A program made the position numbers and the translations under genes. From STD2-102 sp964414205 (GTDB taxonomy: Bacteria > Bacillota > Clostridia > Christensenellales > CAG-917): DNA of 26,732 nt. Positions 1 to 7,866 of the stretch are shown here, piece after piece (position 1 is the stretch's first letter; every line of letters starts with the position of its first letter). The notes under the pieces are model-generated. The model did not search any database and was not told the DNA's origin. It saw only the letters and a list, made by a program, of their open reading frames with translations. Where the stretch lies: the NCBI GenBank assembly GCA_964414205.1, contig CAYPVP010000013.1, forward strand, positions 1-26,732, written 5' to 3'.

Positions 1-65
1 TATCGCTTTTTATTATCGCTTTTTATTATCGCTTTTTATTATCGCTTTTTATTATCGCTTTTTAT
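1..65. repeat. 13-bp tandem repeat, five copies
   Basis: Five exact head-to-tail copies of TATCGCTTTTTAT fill the first 65 bases, followed by a partial TATTA. The array may continue beyond the window edge. It lies just past the terminator of the last operon, so it is probably not coding. Function is unknown; it could be a minisatellite or a contig-end repeat. Confidence 0.95.
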
Positions 66-69
66 TATT

Positions 70-98
70 AAAAAAAAGAACCTTTCGGCTCTTTTTTT
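70..98 (-). terminator. Intrinsic terminator of the dehydratase/ACS-like operon
   Basis: On the minus strand the RNA reads A-tract, GAGCC, loop GAAA, GGUUC, then an eight-U tract. That gives a 5-bp core (one G-U pair) lengthened by A-U pairs and closed by a GNRA tetraloop. It begins a few bases after the UGA stop of the preceding gene, so it very likely ends the operon. Confidence 0.9.
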
Positions 99-100
99 GG

Positions 101-835
101 TCATTTCTTTTTTGATTTTTTTACATTTTGGAAATGCATTTCTTTCATTCCTTCAACTTGGTCGCATAGTTCTTTCAAACCACAACTTGCACAATCAAGA
201 TTCATGTCATTCAAAATTTTGTTCAATGTTTGAGTGATTTTGTCCACGTTTTGGGCAAGTTCTGAAAGTTGAGCAAAAATTGGCAATTCGTCGGTGATAA
301 AAATGATTTTCACTGCTTTGACGTTTTCATTTTGCTTGTATGCTTTGATATATTCATTCGCTATTTTTGCAAAAGAAATTCCTTTTTTGATGGCTTCCTT
401 GCCAACTCTGACTTGTTCCAATTTGTCAAATGATGATGCACGCACCATAAACCCTTCTGGATTTATGTCGTATTTCACAAATTCCATATCCTTGATTTGA
501 TGATATGCTTTTTCAGCATTTTCATTTTCTCCAAGGTCTTCAATTTGCAAAAACACAATTTTCCCATAGGCGCAATCGCTTTTGATTTGCAACAAATCTT
601 TTCCATAAAGCAAGATTTCATCTTTTGGAACTTTTTTTGAATTTGTTGTGACCAAATGAAAACTTGAAGCAGGATGACCAGCGCCCCCCAAAGTGAAGGC
701 GCTGTCCTTTTCAAAAATCAATTCATTTCTGTCTGACAAATTCCAACCATTGTTTGCATCGACTGCAAAAGATTTTGCATCAAACTTTTCAAGCAACTGA
801 TTGGTTTTGTCAATAATTCCATCATAAAGTTCCAT
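101..835 (-). CDS. Acetyl-CoA synthase (CdhC/AcsB)-like small protein
   Basis: This 244-residue soluble protein resembles a central part of the acetyl-CoA synthase/CdhC beta subunit. The stretch around residues 47-62 (TLGGAGHPASSFHLV) matches the family pattern 'GGPKTPSFELV'. Residues 143-183 (VGKEAIKKG...IIFITDE) match the segment reading roughly 'SKDAVAKGF...VTIYTDE' in true ACS. It is far shorter than ACS (about 700 residues) and shows no recognisable A-cluster domain. It instead ends with three cysteines, CASCGLKELC (Cys215, 218, 224), and a Lys-rich tail. That tail could bind a metal or Fe-S centre. It is the last gene of the operon, its AUG overlaps the stop of the 37-codon ORF upstream (UAAUG), and a terminator follows. 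A CooC-like chaperone in the same operon fits a metal-binding role. The family link is by eye; the function is unknown. Confidence 0.6.
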   Translation of the reverse strand: MELYDGIIDKTNQLLEKFDAKSFAVDANNGWNLSDRNELIFEKDSAFTLGGAGHPASSFHLVTTNSKKVPKDEILLYGKDLLQIKSDCAYGKIVFLQIEDLGENENAEKAYHQIKDMEFVKYDINPEGFMVRASSFDKLEQVRVGKEAIKKGISFAKIANEYIKAYKQNENVKAVKIIFITDELPIFAQLSELAQNVDKITQTLNKILNDMNLDCASCGLKELCDQVEGMKEMHFQNVKKSKKK

Positions 836-948
836 TAAATTTTGGTATCCTTTTTCTTCTTGTCATGATATTTGTTGAGCATGTTGTAAACTGGTGCAAC
901 CAATTTCATATCAAGGTTGAAAAAATAGATGAGAAACAAAGTAATCAT
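835..948 (-). CDS. Small 37-residue ORF coupled to the ACS-like gene
   Basis: This short ORF fills the gap between the activator gene and the ACS-like gene. It has a good Shine-Dalgarno, AAAAAGGAG, 8 bases before AUG. Its UAA stop overlaps the next start as UAAUG, the same junction style as the neighbouring genes. The product starts with a hydrophobic run (ITLFLIYFF, residues 2-10), then an amphipathic part, then a basic tail (HDKKKKDTK). It could be a small membrane-associated partner of the complex, or simply a translational coupler for the downstream gene. I recognise no family. The signal, spacing and overlap make translation likely; a functional protein is less certain. Confidence 0.6.
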   Translation of the reverse strand: MITLFLIYFFNLDMKLVAPVYNMLNKYHDKKKKDTKI

Positions 949-963
949 AGTTTAATCTCCTTT

Positions 964-1746
964 TTATTGAGCAAGTCCTTTTTGGCGAGCATATTCAGCA
1001 GCACCCAAAGCACCCATCAATTGTGGGTCAGTTGAAAGGTCAACAACTTTGATTTTCAAGACTTTTTCAATTGCTTTTTTAAGACCAATGTTCTTTGCGC
1101 ATCCACCTGTCAAAGTGATTGAATCGGTTGCGCCTGCTTTTTTTGCCATGACGAAGCAACGTTTTGCAACAGCAAGTTGGATTCCAGCAGCAATTTCTTC
1201 ACGAGGCTTTCCTTCACCAACCAAAGTGATGACTTCTGATTCAGCAAAAACTGTGCATTGTGCAGTGATTGGAATGACATTCTTTGCTTCCAAAGACAGT
1301 TTGCAGAATTCATCGATTGGAAGTTCAAAAGCATGAGCCATAGACTCAAAGAAGCGTCCAGTTCCAGCAGCACATTTGTCGTTCATTGCAAATGTTTTGA
1401 CTGTTCCGTCTTCTGCAACAGCAATACCTTTTACGTCTTGTCCACCAATGTCAATGATTGCTTTGACTTTTGGATTTGTGACATGAACGCCCATAGCGTG
1501 GCAACTGATTTCTGAAATGTTTTCATCTGCTTGTGGAACTTTGTTTCTGCCGTAGCCTGTTCCAATCAAATAGTCAACTTTTTCAATTCCTGCTTTTTTC
1601 AAAACTTCTTCAATTCCTGCTTTTGCACTTTCTTCTGAATTGATTTTGCTTCTGATGTTGCTTGATGCAACAATTTTTCCATTTTCGTCAAGAATGACAG
1701 TTTTTGTGTAGGTTGAGCCTACATCACATCCACAAAAATATTTCAT
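964..1746 (-). CDS. Activator (archerase) of 2-hydroxyacyl-CoA dehydratase, BadF/BcrAD/HgdC type
   Basis: This 260-residue ASKHA-fold ATPase should use ATP to push single electrons at very low potential from a [4Fe-4S] cluster into its dehydratase or reductase partner. Visible family marks are the N-terminal phosphate-binding loop CGCDVGSTYTK (residues 5-15), GTGYGR (62-67), DIGGQD (99-104), and the two cysteines that bridge the homodimer cluster, in NDKCAAGTGRF (Cys125) and AQCTVFAES (Cys164). TGGCAKN follows near the C terminus. The start is set at 1746 (MKYFCG), 8 bases after AAGGAG; an in-frame upstream codon would add eight residues that the family lacks. It directly follows the two candidate target subunits. 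Length is normal for HgdC-like proteins. The family is certain; the substrate of the partner is not. Confidence 0.95.
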   Translation of the reverse strand: MKYFCGCDVGSTYTKTVILDENGKIVASSNIRSKINSEESAKAGIEEVLKKAGIEKVDYLIGTGYGRNKVPQADENISEISCHAMGVHVTNPKVKAIIDIGGQDVKGIAVAEDGTVKTFAMNDKCAAGTGRFFESMAHAFELPIDEFCKLSLEAKNVIPITAQCTVFAESEVITLVGEGKPREEIAAGIQLAVAKRCFVMAKKAGATDSITLTGGCAKNIGLKKAIEKVLKIKVVDLSTDPQLMGALGAAEYARQKGLAQ

Positions 1747-1763
1747 AATTATCTCTCCTTCAA

Positions 1764-3347
1764 TTACCATGTAAGGTCATCTTCATAATCCACCAAAGAT
1801 GGGTCTAGTGGTTCTTCTTGGAAAACAGTTTGCATATATCTGTTAACCTTTGTTCTCATTTCTTTTCTAGAAACTGTTCTACGGTCGCACAAATCATGTT
1901 CAACCCAAATCAAATGAATGCCATGTTTTCTTGCTTCGTCTTCAAAAAGTCCTTGAAGTCCTGCCATTGTTTTGCAAGAAACGTGAGCATACATGATGAC
2001 AATGTTAGCATTAAATTTTTTGCAAACTCTCCAACATTCTTCCAAAACGTTGAGGTGTCCACCATTGGTGTGACTTCTCATTGACATTTTTTCATGTGCT
2101 CTTGCAAGGTCAACAAGTGCTTGTTCTTTGTCACCAATTGCGTGCATGTGGTGTGAAAGCATACATTCCATGTCGACCAAAACTTTGATTCCCCAGCAAT
2201 TTTGTGCCCAGAAAGTGAAGTTTGAATAGTAGTGAGCAGGACATGACCAAACGATTGCACGGTGTCTAGGTTTGACATCAACGCCTTTTGCATCAAGAGC
2301 CTTGTCTTTCTCATAGCCTTTCATCATGAGTTTGAAAACTTTTTTGTCTTGATTCAAAACATATTCATCAAAACTGTTGTTGATTTGCCAAGCATACATT
2401 CTGTGAAGAGCAAGTGCAGGTCCACACACTTGTGGGAAATCGGTTGCGTTGACATCCCATTTTTTGAGCATGTATTCTGTTTCTTCATTGGCACGAGCCA
2501 TAATCTTCCAATAGTAGTCCCAGTCCCATTTCACACCCATGTTGTCTTCAATAAATTTGATTGCGGCTTTGATGTTTTTGACTGCATAGTCTTGCACTTC
2601 TGGTTCATTGAAACGAACAGGAGGTGTGATGACAAAAACTGGCAAATCTTTGAAATATCTGTCCAAATATTGGGTTGCAATTGTAGAACCATCACAAGGC
2701 ATTGAAGATGCAATCATGATTTTTCCAACATGAGGATATTCATCTTCAACAGCACATCCAACTTCGCAAACTGGAAGTGGGCAGATGTCTGCTGGAAGTC
2801 CAAATGCTTCAATAGCATCAATATAAGGAAGGTTTGCTTGTTGGTCAAGTTCGCCTGCAAGGAAAACTGGAATCATTTGAATTCCGATAGATTTCAATGT
2901 TGGGAAACCTGCAAGCAAAGATGCTGGCATCATTTCGTCCAAAATGATTGTTTTTTCACGAAGTTTTGCAGCACGTTTTTTGCTAAAAATTCCTGTGTTC
3001 AAATTTGCATCTCTTTGCAAAATGTCTTTGACGAGCATGACAACACCACGTGACATTGTATAGAATTGTTCATGAACAATTTTGAGTTCTATACCCTTAA
3101 AGCCGATTGTGTGTCTGTCTTGAAATGCAGGAGCAGTCATGTAGGTTGCCATCCATCTGTATCTAAAAAGGGCTTTTGTCAGTTGTGGCAAGCAAGGAAG
3201 TCCCAATTTGAAAAGGATGAGTCCCCAAAGTTTGAGCCAACGGCCAAAGTCATACATTGTGTCTTTAAAGCCTTTGTTTTCACGGCGTTTCATGACCATT
3301 TTGCCATTAAAGAGTTTTCCAAGAGGTTCATGTTTATAGTTAGCCAT
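1764..3347 (-). CDS. 2-hydroxyacyl-CoA dehydratase-type subunit (large, HgdA/BcrB-like)
   Basis: This protein of about 527 residues belongs to the 2-hydroxyacyl-CoA dehydratase/benzoyl-CoA reductase superfamily, though it is longer and more divergent than typical HgdA (about 480). It is Cys-rich: a cluster ICPLPVCEVGC lies at about residues 188-198, SMPCDGS near 218, WSCPAHYY near 369, and HVSCKTMAG and HDLCDRR at about 458 and 487. Some of these should ligate a [4Fe-4S] or double-cubane cluster. The N-terminal ~100 residues, with a hydrophobic stretch around 40-60, are not typical. Two adjacent AUGs exist; the second is preferred because it lies 7 bases from GGAGG and overlaps the upstream stop as UGAUG. 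It is coupled to the HgdB-like gene and followed by the activator. The substrate cannot be told from the sequence. Confidence 0.8.
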   Translation of the reverse strand: MANYKHEPLGKLFNGKMVMKRRENKGFKDTMYDFGRWLKLWGLILFKLGLPCLPQLTKALFRYRWMATYMTAPAFQDRHTIGFKGIELKIVHEQFYTMSRGVVMLVKDILQRDANLNTGIFSKKRAAKLREKTIILDEMMPASLLAGFPTLKSIGIQMIPVFLAGELDQQANLPYIDAIEAFGLPADICPLPVCEVGCAVEDEYPHVGKIMIASSMPCDGSTIATQYLDRYFKDLPVFVITPPVRFNEPEVQDYAVKNIKAAIKFIEDNMGVKWDWDYYWKIMARANEETEYMLKKWDVNATDFPQVCGPALALHRMYAWQINNSFDEYVLNQDKKVFKLMMKGYEKDKALDAKGVDVKPRHRAIVWSCPAHYYSNFTFWAQNCWGIKVLVDMECMLSHHMHAIGDKEQALVDLARAHEKMSMRSHTNGGHLNVLEECWRVCKKFNANIVIMYAHVSCKTMAGLQGLFEDEARKHGIHLIWVEHDLCDRRTVSRKEMRTKVNRYMQTVFQEEPLDPSLVDYEDDLTW

Positions 3348-4546
3348 CATTTGCCCTCCTTTTTGTTTTTGTTGATTGTCTTGATTTCAAGACTTTCAAC
3401 AAATGCCTGGAATCTTGTTCTAAGTTGTCCTGATGTTCTAGAACTGTATGGTCTGTCGATTGACAAACAAGGAATTCCAAATTCATTTTCTTGAATGTAA
3501 CTTGCAAGAGTTCTTTCAAATCCCCAGAACACACAGAATTTCATTTGTTCATAGATGATTCCGTCTGCACTGTATTCTTTGAAAATGTCACGAGCAACTT
3601 GTCTTCTTTGTTCAGTTTTGTGTTCGGTGACATATCTTGGGCAAAGGCTTGTTTCCAAATAGAATCTGCAAACTTGTGTCAAAGCATCTTCTTTGTCATT
3701 CAAAACAATTTCTTGACGACCTGGCAATGCACCATAGCAGAAACGGTCAGCAACAACCATTGCACCACTGTCTTCGATGAGTTTGATGAGGTCTGGGTCA
3801 TCAATTTCTGAGCCAACAACAGCAACTCTGACACGATAGAAAGGCTTTTTGTCAGGTTGTCTAGATTTCAAATCTTCTGCAACTTCTCTCAAATATGGCA
3901 AAATTTCTTTTTTTGGACACACATAGGATGCAAGGCAAATGATGTGATATTCATAGCCTGTGATTCTTGGGTTCAAATCTTTTCTATAATCGCCAATTTC
4001 TGTGATGAGTCTACAAACCTCATTGTGTTCTTCAACTGCTTTTCTGATTGAAGCATCTGAAATGTCAACACCATAGTTTTCTTTCATTGACTTCAAAAGT
4101 TTTCTGCTAAGTTGTTCTTTGTAGTGTTCAACGCAGTCAGCATCATCAGAATATGGAATGTCAGCATGAGTCACAAAAAACTTTTCTTTGTTGATAAGTT
4201 TTTGAATTTCAAGGTTTTCCATTCCACGGTTGATTGGTTCGCAAGTGTCGGCAGCGCCAATTCCGTCCAAGAAATTGAAGCCACCCTCCATAGCGCGTTC
4301 AAGCAACGCTCTTGCATACTCGCAAGTGTAGTTAGACATGTAATATGTAGCCATATCAATCGAACCTGTCTTTGGCGCTCTCAAACGAACTGAAAAGCAA
4401 TCGCCAAGATTCAACAAAACTTCTGGGATATGGTAACATGTGTAACCAAGTGCAATTTTTCCTTCATCTTTTGCTTTTCTGACCAACTCGTTGTTGGCAT
4501 CATCAAGCAACTTCTCGAAGTAAATAATGTGCTTTAAATCTCTCAC
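3347..4546 (-). CDS. 2-hydroxyacyl-CoA dehydratase-type subunit (HgdB/BcrC/DCCP-like)
   Basis: This 399-residue protein carries the HgdB-type pattern. It has an N-terminal GYTCYHIPEVLLNLG (Cys37) followed by the R-x-R-A-P region with Cys50, then YTCEYAR (Cys75) and DTCEPINRG (Cys102). The C-terminal block is MKFCVFWGFERT, IPCLSIDRPYSSRTSGQLRTR. Such subunits hold a [4Fe-4S] or [8Fe-9S] cluster that receives electrons from the archerase and reduces a CoA-bound or small substrate. The start is GUG at 4546, about 10 bases from AAGGAG; no better start is near. Its UGA overlaps the next AUG. Double-cubane cluster proteins, which reduce small molecules rather than dehydrate CoA esters, are a close alternative. 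The superfamily call is firm; the reaction is open. Confidence 0.88.
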   Translation of the reverse strand: MRDLKHIIYFEKLLDDANNELVRKAKDEGKIALGYTCYHIPEVLLNLGDCFSVRLRAPKTGSIDMATYYMSNYTCEYARALLERAMEGGFNFLDGIGAADTCEPINRGMENLEIQKLINKEKFFVTHADIPYSDDADCVEHYKEQLSRKLLKSMKENYGVDISDASIRKAVEEHNEVCRLITEIGDYRKDLNPRITGYEYHIICLASYVCPKKEILPYLREVAEDLKSRQPDKKPFYRVRVAVVGSEIDDPDLIKLIEDSGAMVVADRFCYGALPGRQEIVLNDKEDALTQVCRFYLETSLCPRYVTEHKTEQRRQVARDIFKEYSADGIIYEQMKFCVFWGFERTLASYIQENEFGIPCLSIDRPYSSRTSGQLRTRFQAFVESLEIKTINKNKKEGK

Positions 4547-4612
4547 TGTTTTTTTTCTCCTTACTTATTTGCAAAAATTCTTCGTCAAGCAAAGATTTTT
4601 GCATGATATTTG

Positions 4613-5377
4613 TTATAAAATCCCCATTTTAGCAAGTGCTTCTTTCGCACCCACAACAACATTTGAATTGTCAGGCAAATTGAAAATGCTTTCACCTTTG
4701 ATGTCAAATGTTGAAAGATTAACGTCCGAATTGATATAGGACAAAACAGGAATGCTTCCTGTGTCAATCAAATCTTTCAAACTTGGGTCTGTAATTCGAT
4801 TTACAATTGCGCCAATTTTGTCATACATAACTAAATCATCAGCAACATTTTTGATGGTTTGAATGACTTTTGTTCCTTTCTTTGATGGGTCGGTGATGAG
4901 AATCAAGTGTGTGACTTTTTCCATTACACGGCGATTGATTTGCTCAATTCCTGCTTCTCCATCAATGACAACATAATCAAACTCTTGTGACAACAAACTG
5001 ATGACTTCTTTCAAATAACTGTTGATTTTGCAATAGCATCCTGCTGTTTCAGGTCTGCCAACAGCAATAAAAGAAAATCCGTCTTTTTCGACCAATGCGT
5101 CAAAAATTCTATATCTTGCTTCGCTCAAAAGTTCAATCGCTGCCTTGGTGTTTTTTTCTTCAACATTTTCAATGATTGATTTTCTGATGTCATCAATGGT
5201 CATTGATGGTTCAATTCCAAGTGCAGTTGAAAGTCCAACTGCTGGGTCTGCATCAATTGCCAAAATTTTCGCTTCTGGCTTGTTTTGAACAAGCAATTTG
5301 ACGATGGCTGCCGAAATTGAAGTTTTTCCAACTCCCCCTTTTCCAGCGACAGTAATAATTGTTGATTTTTTGTCCAT
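4613..5377 (-). CDS. cooC: CooC/AcsF-type MinD-family ATPase (nickel chaperone-like)
   Basis: This 254-residue MinD/ParA-type ATPase has the deviant P-loop GKGGVGKT (residues 12-19), switch-like IDADPAVGLS (41-50), and VVIDGEAG (136-143). The CooC mark is GCYC (Cys114, Cys116), the C-x-C pair at the dimer interface that in CooC and AcsF binds Ni(II) for insertion into CO dehydrogenase or acetyl-CoA synthase. No CODH gene is in the window. The only possible client is the ACS-like protein five genes downstream in the same operon, or the dehydratase itself. Its start has GAAGG about 6 bases upstream. A 26-bp palindrome separates it from the upstream reductase gene. The family is secure; the metal and client are inferred. 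Confidence 0.88.
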   Translation of the reverse strand: MDKKSTIITVAGKGGVGKTSISAAIVKLLVQNKPEAKILAIDADPAVGLSTALGIEPSMTIDDIRKSIIENVEEKNTKAAIELLSEARYRIFDALVEKDGFSFIAVGRPETAGCYCKINSYLKEVISLLSQEFDYVVIDGEAGIEQINRRVMEKVTHLILITDPSKKGTKVIQTIKNVADDLVMYDKIGAIVNRITDPSLKDLIDTGSIPVLSYINSDVNLSTFDIKGESIFNLPDNSNVVVGAKEALAKMGIL

Positions 5378-5407
5378 TTTAACCTTCTTTTCAATAAAAC
5401 AACATCA

Positions 5408-5433
5408 CTAGCAAGGCAAATTTGCCTTGCTAG
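5408..5433. repeat. Perfect 26-bp palindrome in an operon gap
   Basis: Two arms of CTAGCAAGGCAAA meet with no spacer between the reductase gene (stop at 5445) and cooC (start at 5377). In RNA it would fold to an 11-bp stem with a 4-base loop. No clean U-tract follows on the minus strand (UGAUGUUGUUUUAUUG), so it is more likely an mRNA processing or stability hairpin, a leaky terminator, or a protein site. Confidence 0.9.
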
Positions 5434-5444
5434 CAACAAAAAAT

Positions 5445-7775
5445 TTAGATTCTGATTGCAAGATTGTATGCTGCTCTTGTTGCTTCCAACACTCTGCCAG
5501 CCTTTTGACTGTCACCAATGTTGAAAAGTTCAGGTGCAACATTTGCATTTTGAAGTTCAAAGAACAATTTTTCATCTGCTCTTCCACCAAGTGCCAAAAC
5601 AACAAGGTCTGCATCAATTTGTTCCATCTTGAATTTTTCATCAAATTGTTTGAATTTGCCTGTGTTTGATGGGTGGAAAGGAATCCAGTTTGCATATGGT
5701 TCAAGTGGGTTCAAAATGTTTGTTGGAAGAAGTGGAGCCCATGTTGTATAAGGGTTTGGAACCATTTTTGAAGTGTTTTGTTTGATGTTGACTTTTCCAC
5801 CTTCAAAAGATTCAAGTTTTGCGCAGTTGTGCAAAACAATTCCTGCTTTTTTCATTGCGTGGAGCAAGTGTCCTCTGTTTGCTGTGCAAGTTCCTTCCAT
5901 AAAGTTCTTTGCCATTTCAACAACTTCAACTTGTTTTCCATGTTCATATGCAAGCCATGAAGCAGTTTCGCAACCAACAACACCACCACCAACAACAACA
6001 ACTTTGTTTGCCTTGTCAGCAAGTTTTGGGTTGACAAGCAAATCAACTGCTTGAACATATTTGACTTCATTGAGTCCTTTGAATGGAGGGCAAGCATTCT
6101 TTATGCCATGTGACAAAACAATGCTGTCAAATTTTTGTTTTTTGAGCCATTCTGCGTCGACTTCTTGATTGAAAATCATTTTGAAATTGTCAAGTTTTTC
6201 TGCTTGTTTAACTTCATTTTCAAGCCACAACAAATAGTTTTCAAAATCAAATTTGATTTTTGGAGCACTTCCTGGAATGACTTTTCCACCAATTTTGTCT
6301 GTTTTTTCAACCAAAGTCACATTGTGTCCTCTCTTTGCAGCAGTTGTTGCAAATGTGACACCAGCAGGACCAGCACCAACAACACAAATGTTTTTGACTT
6401 CGTCTGCTTTTGGCAAAACGATTGGCATTTTTTCTTCAAAACCTGTTCTTGGGTTGACAGCACATTGTGGGTGTCCACCTTCGACAAATTCGTTGACACA
6501 ACCTTCTTGACATCCAATGCAAGGGCAAATTTCTTCAACTTTTCCTGCATATGCCTTGTTGCACCATTCTGGGTCAGAAAGCAATGGACGAGCAAGCATG
6601 ACCATGTCGCAATCTCCATCACGGAGTGCTTTTTCTGCAAGGTCAGGGTAGCCAAGTTTTCCAACTGCAACGACTGGAACTTCAACGCCTGCGTTAGATT
6701 TGATTCCTTTTGCTTTGAAATATTCTTTTGCGACTTTTGAAACATCAAGGAAGCAACCTGCTGGCATTGATGCTGGTGGGTGTGGAAGCCACCAGTTGTC
6801 ATAGCAACCAAGGTCGACGTCAAAAAGGTCAACCCCTGCTTTGACAAGGTTTTCCATATATTCGAGAGTTTCAGCGATTGAACGACCGTTTTTGAATTTT
6901 TTGAGTGAAGAAACCTTGTTCATTGTGTTTCCATAGGTTTCGTTCAATGCGAGCGACAAGTCAATGCGATACATGATTGGGAAGTTTGAACCTCCACGTT
7001 TTCTCATTTCTTTGACGCAATCAATTCCAAATCTTTGCCAATCAGCATATTTTCCAAGTTTTCTACGGTTGAAAGCCTTGTTTGTCATTTGTTCAAGCAA
7101 ATAGCCTTCGTGTCCGTGCAAATATGCACCATCGAGTCCACATTCTTTTGCATCAGCAGTTGCTTGTCCCATGTTTTTGACAATTCTGCCAAGTTCATGG
7201 TCTGTGAGTGGCAAGCAAGGAACACCTGGTGTATAGAAGTTTGGATTCCATGAAGAAGAACGAGGGAATTTGTAGTTATGTAGCAAACAAGTTGTAGGAC
7301 CAACACGTCCAAGTCCTGGTGTCAACTGAATGAACACTTTTGAACCAAATGCGTGACATCCTTGTGCCAAATCTCTCCATCCCATAAATGTTGTTCTTGT
7401 TTTGTCAAGAACAGGGAACATGGATTTGTGGTTTCCTTCATCAACAACATGGTCAATGCCATGGCTGACAGGAATGAGTCCTGTTGTGATAAGTCCAACA
7501 CCACCCTTTGCACGAGCAAAGAAATATTGCAACATCTTTTCACTAGGGCGTCCTGTTTCTTCACACATCATTATGTTGCCCATAGGACCCATAACAACAC
7601 GGTTTTTGATTGTTGTTCTGTTGACTTGAATTGGCGAAAAAATTGCATTGTAAGGATACAATTTTTTTGTCATACGCGCAGCGCAACCCTTTTTGTTTTC
7701 ATCTGATTTTTGAACCCAATTTTCAAATGAATCACAAAGTTCTTGCACCAACTTGTCAGTTTTCAAATCTGCCAT
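5445..7775 (-). CDS. Old-yellow-enzyme / 2-enoate or 2,4-dienoyl-CoA reductase-like flavin-Fe-S oxidoreductase
   Basis: This 776-residue NADH:flavin oxidoreductase has the three-part layout of 2,4-dienoyl-CoA reductase, 2-enoate reductase and BaiCD/BaiH. An FMN TIM barrel spans about residues 40-410, with IKNRVVMGPMG at 56-66 and active-site HGHEGYLLEQM at 220-230. A [4Fe-4S] motif follows (CPCIGCQEGC...C, Cys417-438). A FAD/NAD(P) Rossmann pair begins at ICVVGAGPAG (463-472) and VVVVGGGVVGCE near 590. It is about 100 residues longer than the usual ~660, mainly in an N-terminal extension and an insertion near residues 670-720 (PYTTWAPLLPTN...). It is the first gene of the operon, with its own promoter. 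It may reduce the double bond made by the downstream dehydratase-type enzyme. The natural substrate is unknown; steroid, cinnamate and enoyl-CoA are all possible for the family. Confidence 0.87.
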   Translation of the reverse strand: MADLKTDKLVQELCDSFENWVQKSDENKKGCAARMTKKLYPYNAIFSPIQVNRTTIKNRVVMGPMGNIMMCEETGRPSEKMLQYFFARAKGGVGLITTGLIPVSHGIDHVVDEGNHKSMFPVLDKTRTTFMGWRDLAQGCHAFGSKVFIQLTPGLGRVGPTTCLLHNYKFPRSSSWNPNFYTPGVPCLPLTDHELGRIVKNMGQATADAKECGLDGAYLHGHEGYLLEQMTNKAFNRRKLGKYADWQRFGIDCVKEMRKRGGSNFPIMYRIDLSLALNETYGNTMNKVSSLKKFKNGRSIAETLEYMENLVKAGVDLFDVDLGCYDNWWLPHPPASMPAGCFLDVSKVAKEYFKAKGIKSNAGVEVPVVAVGKLGYPDLAEKALRDGDCDMVMLARPLLSDPEWCNKAYAGKVEEICPCIGCQEGCVNEFVEGGHPQCAVNPRTGFEEKMPIVLPKADEVKNICVVGAGPAGVTFATTAAKRGHNVTLVEKTDKIGGKVIPGSAPKIKFDFENYLLWLENEVKQAEKLDNFKMIFNQEVDAEWLKKQKFDSIVLSHGIKNACPPFKGLNEVKYVQAVDLLVNPKLADKANKVVVVGGGVVGCETASWLAYEHGKQVEVVEMAKNFMEGTCTANRGHLLHAMKKAGIVLHNCAKLESFEGGKVNIKQNTSKMVPNPYTTWAPLLPTNILNPLEPYANWIPFHPSNTGKFKQFDEKFKMEQIDADLVVLALGGRADEKLFFELQNANVAPELFNIGDSQKAGRVLEATRAAYNLAIRI

Positions 7776-7801
7776 TTCGCTTTTACCTTCCTTTTGTTTT
7801 T

Positions 7802-7849
7802 TGAAAGTATTTTAGAAAACACAAAATTTGAATTCTAGCCATACTTTCA
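7802..7849. repeat. Inverted repeat in the 5' leader of the reductase operon
   Basis: Arms TGAAAGTAT (7802-7810) and ATACTTTCA (7841-7849) are perfect complements separated by 30 bases, between the predicted promoter and the reductase start. They could form a leader hairpin or be two operator half-sites about 39 bp apart, close to four helical turns. Confidence 0.6.
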
Positions 7850-7866
7850 CAATTCAATATGTTGAT

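Noticed and set aside
1..65. CRISPR array
   Set aside because: The 13-bp units are directly adjacent with no unique spacers.
2262..2705. 147-codon plus-strand ORF inside the large dehydratase subunit
   Set aside because: It is an antisense shadow of a clearly coding minus-strand gene, Cys/Phe/His-rich and without a ribosome site.
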